A stretch of 64,000 nucleotides of DNA from Paractinoplanes tereljensis (lineage in GTDB: Bacteria > Actinomycetota > Actinomycetes > Mycobacteriales > Micromonosporaceae): the NCBI RefSeq assembly GCF_016862435.1, contig NZ_BOMY01000009.1, forward strand, positions 1-64,000, written 5' to 3'. Position 1 is the first letter of the stretch. Every line of letters starts with the position of its first letter. The translations under genes were made by a program, and so were the position numbers. Of the stretch, positions 61,319 to 64,000 are shown piece by piece. Below the pieces are notes generated by a model. That model had not been told where the DNA came from and made no database searches. It saw only the letters and a program-made list of their open reading frames with translations.

Positions 61319-63724
61319 CTAACCTTGCCCCATCTCACTCGGCGAGTCAACTGATCCCACATTTTGATCACTCGCCATTGCCCCGAACGCGGGATCCGTC
61401 GGCAAAACGGCCCTGAGCTGCTTCATTCCCGGTCCGAGCGACACCACCTGGCTGCGCGCGGTAACGCCCTTCGGCGGCTCATTGCGCGGCTGCGGGGCCG
61501 GCCGGGTGCCGGTGCGCAGACCGTCCAACTGAGCCTCGAGGTGCTCGGCCGGCACGCCCCAGCCGAACAGCGACCCCTGCCCGAGCCGGCAGCCGGCCTC
61601 GACCACCGCGACCCGCTGCGCCGGGGTGCCGATCCCCTCGGCGAGCACCTCCAGACCGAGCCGGTGCCCGAGCCGGACCACCACGTCGACAAGCGGCGCG
61701 GCCTCGCCGGTGCGCGACTCCGGCTCGGCCACCAGCAACCGGTCGATCTTGAGAATGTCGACCGGCAGGGTACGCAAATGGCTGAGCGACGAGTAACCGG
61801 CGCCGAAGTCGTCGAGCGCGATCCGCACCCCGGTCCCGCGCAGCTCGGTCAGCCGGCCGATCAGCTCCTCCATGTCGGTCGCGACGGCGTGCTCGGTGAC
61901 CTCGAGCACCAGCCGCTGGGCCGGCACGCCGTGCTCGGCCAGCACGTCGGCGACCTGCCCGGCGTAATCGGCGGCGTGCAGTTCCTTGGGCGACAGGTTG
62001 ACCGACACCCAGACGTCGTGGCCCTTGGCCAGCCAGTCGGCGAGCTGCTTGCAGGCGTTGTCGAGCACCCACGAGCCGATCCGGTTGATCAGGCCGGAGT
62101 CCTCGGCCACCGGAATGAACTCGTCCGGCCGGACCGCCCCGAGGGTCGGGTGGTGCCAGCGCAGCAGCGCCTCGGCCCCGACCGGCCGCATCGACGGCAG
62201 CGCCACCACCGGCTGGAAGACCAGGCGCAGCTGCTCGCGGTCGATCGCGTGCCGCAACTCGCTCTCCAGCGTGCCCCGGCGGCGCAGCAACTCGTCGTAG
62301 CGGGCCTGGTAGCGCTCGACCCGGTTCTTCCCGCGCTGCTTGGCGTACCGCAGCGCAAGGTCGGCGTCACGGATCAGTTCACCGGTGTCGGCTACGCCCA
62401 GGCTCGCCGACAAAAAGATCGAAATTCCCTCGACCTCGTACGGCTCACCCAGCACCGCCAGCAGTCGGTGCGCGGTCAGCGTCGCCTCTTCGGCGGTGCC
62501 CTGCATGAGGACCGCGAACTCGTCGCCGCCGAGCCGGGCCGCCACGTCGCCGGCCAGCAGGTTGCGGCGCAGCCGCTCGCCCACCTCGACCAGCACCGCG
62601 TCGCCCACGTCGTGCCCGCGCATGTCGTTGACCGTCTTGAAGCCGTCGAGGTCGATGCCGACCAGCACCAGCGGTTCCTCGGGGCCCTGGCTCTCCTTGA
62701 GCGCCCGCTGCAGGCCACGGCGGTTGGCCAGGCCGGTGAGCGGGTCGGTGTGCGCGAGCTCGCGGAAGTGCGCCTCGCTCTGCCGCAGTTTCAGGGTGTA
62801 ACGCCGCACGTCGCCCAGGGCCAGGTATTGCCGGGCGACAAGCGCGAAGCCCTCGACGCTGGCGCCCAGGTAGCCGTAGAAGTCGAACTCCCCGCCCTGC
62901 GCGAGGTGCCAGCCGAGGGCGCCGACCATGGCCACCATCGGGACCACCGCGTACGCCGTACCGCGCTCGCTGACGTCGCCGACCACCTCGACCGGCCGGT
63001 CGGCGACCTTCACCGCGCGGGCGATCATGAACAGGCCGCCGGGCAGCAGCAACGAGCCGCACAGCACGTCGAAGTCGCGGTCCTGGCAGATGCCGCCGCC
63101 CAGGGCCACCGCCGCGGCGGCCACCAGGGTCACCCCGCCGGCCACCCGCACGGTGGTGAGCCGGGGCCGGTGCGCGTGCAGGGCCAGCACGATGGTCAGG
63201 CCCAGCGAGATCACCGCGAGCCCGGCCGGGACCAGGATCGACGGGCAGGCCATCGGGGTGGCGTCGCCGAGAAGCCGGGTGGGAGCGCTGAACAGCACCC
63301 ATCCGACGAACCAGATCGCGGCCGCGATCACCACGCCGTCGATCAGGTGGCGCAGGGCCGCACCCGGGCTCTCGGCCGCGCCGGGCAGCATGGCGGTGCC
63401 GATGAGCAGGAGAAGAGTGCCGATCGCGGTGCCGAGCCCCACCGCCGAGCCGAGGCTGACCCGGGGCACCGCAGCGTCGGTGATCAGGGCGCTGAGCACG
63501 CCGGCGAGGGCGGCCGCGGTGGCCAGGGCGCCGCCGAGGGCCAGTATGAGGTGTGCCCGGCGGGCGGCCCCGGTGTGCCGGCGACCGGAATTGCCCAGCA
63601 GGGCAACGGCCGGGACGGCGATCAGAAGACCGGCCAGCCCGGCCAGCTCCACGCCGGACGGTGATTGCACGGGAACACTGTGCCCGAGATCGCTCCGAAT
63701 GGAAATCCCGAGCTGTGGACGCAT
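61319..63724 (-). CDS. membrane GGDEF-EAL protein (cyclic-di-GMP turnover)
   Basis: An 801-residue protein with about eight N-terminal transmembrane helices (first near residues 24-43, last near 255-270), then a GGDEF domain with an intact LGGDEFAVL and an EAL domain with [34 protein letters not shown] and the Glu of VLAEGIG. Both active sites look complete. The RxxD inhibitory site before GGDEF is not conserved (LAGD). No periplasmic sensor is evident, so the membrane domain is probably the sensor. Divergent from ilvD. Confidence 0.92.
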   Translation of the reverse strand: MRPQLGISIRSDLGHSVPVQSPSGVELAGLAGLLIAVPAVALLGNSGRRHTGAARRAHLILALGGALATAAALAGVLSALITDAAVPRVSLGSAVGLGTAIGTLLLLIGTAMLPGAAESPGAALRHLIDGVVIAAAIWFVGWVLFSAPTRLLGDATPMACPSILVPAGLAVISLGLTIVLALHAHRPRLTTVRVAGGVTLVAAAAVALGGGICQDRDFDVLCGSLLLPGGLFMIARAVKVADRPVEVVGDVSERGTAYAVVPMVAMVGALGWHLAQGGEFDFYGYLGASVEGFALVARQYLALGDVRRYTLKLRQSEAHFRELAHTDPLTGLANRRGLQRALKESQGPEEPLVLVGIDLDGFKTVNDMRGHDVGDAVLVEVGERLRRNLLAGDVAARLGGDEFAVLMQGTAEEATLTAHRLLAVLGEPYEVEGISIFLSASLGVADTGELIRDADLALRYAKQRGKNRVERYQARYDELLRRRGTLESELRHAIDREQLRLVFQPVVALPSMRPVGAEALLRWHHPTLGAVRPDEFIPVAEDSGLINRIGSWVLDNACKQLADWLAKGHDVWVSVNLSPKELHAADYAGQVADVLAEHGVPAQRLVLEVTEHAVATDMEELIGRLTELRGTGVRIALDDFGAGYSSLSHLRTLPVDILKIDRLLVAEPESRTGEAAPLVDVVVRLGHRLGLEVLAEGIGTPAQRVAVVEAGCRLGQGSLFGWGVPAEHLEAQLDGLRTGTRPAPQPRNEPPKGVTARSQVVSLGPGMKQLRAVLPTDPAFGAMASDQNVGSVDSPSEMGQG

Positions 63725-63762
63725 GTGGCTATTTACGGAAACCGCAGTGGCAGACTGAGGGG

Positions 63763-64000
63763 ATGCCTGACCTGCGTTCCCGGACCTCGACCCACGGTCG
63801 GACCATGGCCGGCGCGCGTGCCCTCTGGCGCGCCACCGGGATGACCGACGACGACTTCGGCAAGCCCATCGTGGCGATTGCCAACAGCTTCACCCAGTTC
63901 GTACCCGGGCACGTGCACCTCAAAGACATGGGCGGCATCGTCGCCGACGCCATCGCCGAGGCGGGCGGCGTCGGGCGCGAGTTCAACACCATCGCCGTCG
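63763..64000 (+). CDS. ilvD: dihydroxy-acid dehydratase, N-terminal part
   Basis: Only the first 79 residues are inside the window: [52 protein letters not shown] and EFNTIAV, matching the start of IlvD of the E. coli type. It dehydrates dihydroxy-acids to the 2-keto-acid precursors of Val, Leu and Ile. ATG at 63763 after GAGGGG. The Fe-S cysteines lie beyond the window end. Confidence 0.93.
   Translation, partial: MPDLRSRTSTHGRTMAGARALWRATGMTDDDFGKPIVAIANSFTQFVPGHVHLKDMGGIVADAIAEAGGVGREFNTIAV

Overview
The window is chromosomal DNA of a high-GC Gram-positive actinomycete. Dense coding, frequent GTG starts, ATGA-type overlaps, an HU protein with a long Lys/Ala tail, an F420-pathway CofC/FbiD and very large SARP/LuxR-type regulators all point that way. 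A mycelial Micromonosporaceae (Actinoplanes-like) genome is my best guess, but that is inference from gene content. From memory of M. tuberculosis Rv2973c-Rv3003c, the core gene order is strikingly conserved: recG, DAK kinase, thiL, DUF3515, ddl, gpsA, fbiD/cofC, ppk1, mutT1, hupB, leuD, leuC, IclR, tRNA-Glu/tRNA-Gln, fumarylacetoacetase-like, leuB, serA, ilvC, ilvN, ilvB.

Layout. 1-8.3 kb: DUF952, recG and a DAK-domain kinase (minus), zinc-ribbon rpmB (plus), GNAT and thiL (minus), a stand-alone Lrp ligand domain and DUF3515 (plus), ddl (minus). 8.3-14.1 kb: a phosphatase-like gene ending in a 4x20-bp tandem repeat, a GntR/ABC operon with a palindromic operator, a PLP-dependent sulfur enzyme, gpsA and plsC. 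14.2-22.5 kb: cofC, a cold-shock-like protein, ppk1-mutT1, hupB, leuCD and the divergent IclR regulator (NdgR-like). 22.5-31.4 kb: accessory insert with an LAL-type LuxR regulator, an alpha/beta hydrolase, two metallo-beta-lactamase-fold proteins, tRNA-Glu and tRNA-Gln, an NmrA-like reductase and a SARP/AfsR regulator. 31.4-48.5 kb: FAH-family enzyme, XRE regulator, DrrAB-like ABC exporter, hydrolases, ArfB, a two-gene AAA15/RloB putative defence module, a paired M16 peptidase, a P1 (S58) peptidase, two duplicated membrane endonuclease/exonuclease/phosphatase genes, an HTH plus nucleotidyltransferase toxin-antitoxin-like pair, DUF4253 and a truncated threonyl-tRNA synthetase behind a Thr-rich leader peptide. 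48.5-64 kb: branched-chain amino-acid and serine genes (cimA, ilvE, leuB, serA, ilvC, ilvN, ilvB, start of ilvD) with a tyrosine phosphatase, a mannosyl-3-phosphoglycerate synthase-like gene and a membrane GGDEF-EAL protein between them.

How it works together. leuCD, leuB, ilvE, cimA, ilvBNC and ilvD make nearly a full set for Leu/Ile/Val synthesis. Two of these units (cimA and ilvB) are preceded by a short leader ORF, a hairpin and an intrinsic terminator, as in ribosome-mediated attenuation. The ThrRS-like gene has an analogous leader with three consecutive Thr codons. At least sixteen ORFs show a TANNNT -10 hexamer exactly 6-7 nt before the start codon, the signature of leaderless mRNAs, and I used it to choose starts.

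The most unusual items are the ThrRS leader/attenuator, the cimA and ilvB attenuators, a 741-bp near-palindrome at 51026-51766, the RloAB/AbiL-like gene pair, and the HTH/DUF6036-like pair with a direct-repeat operator. All family assignments rest on motif recognition by eye; no database search was run.
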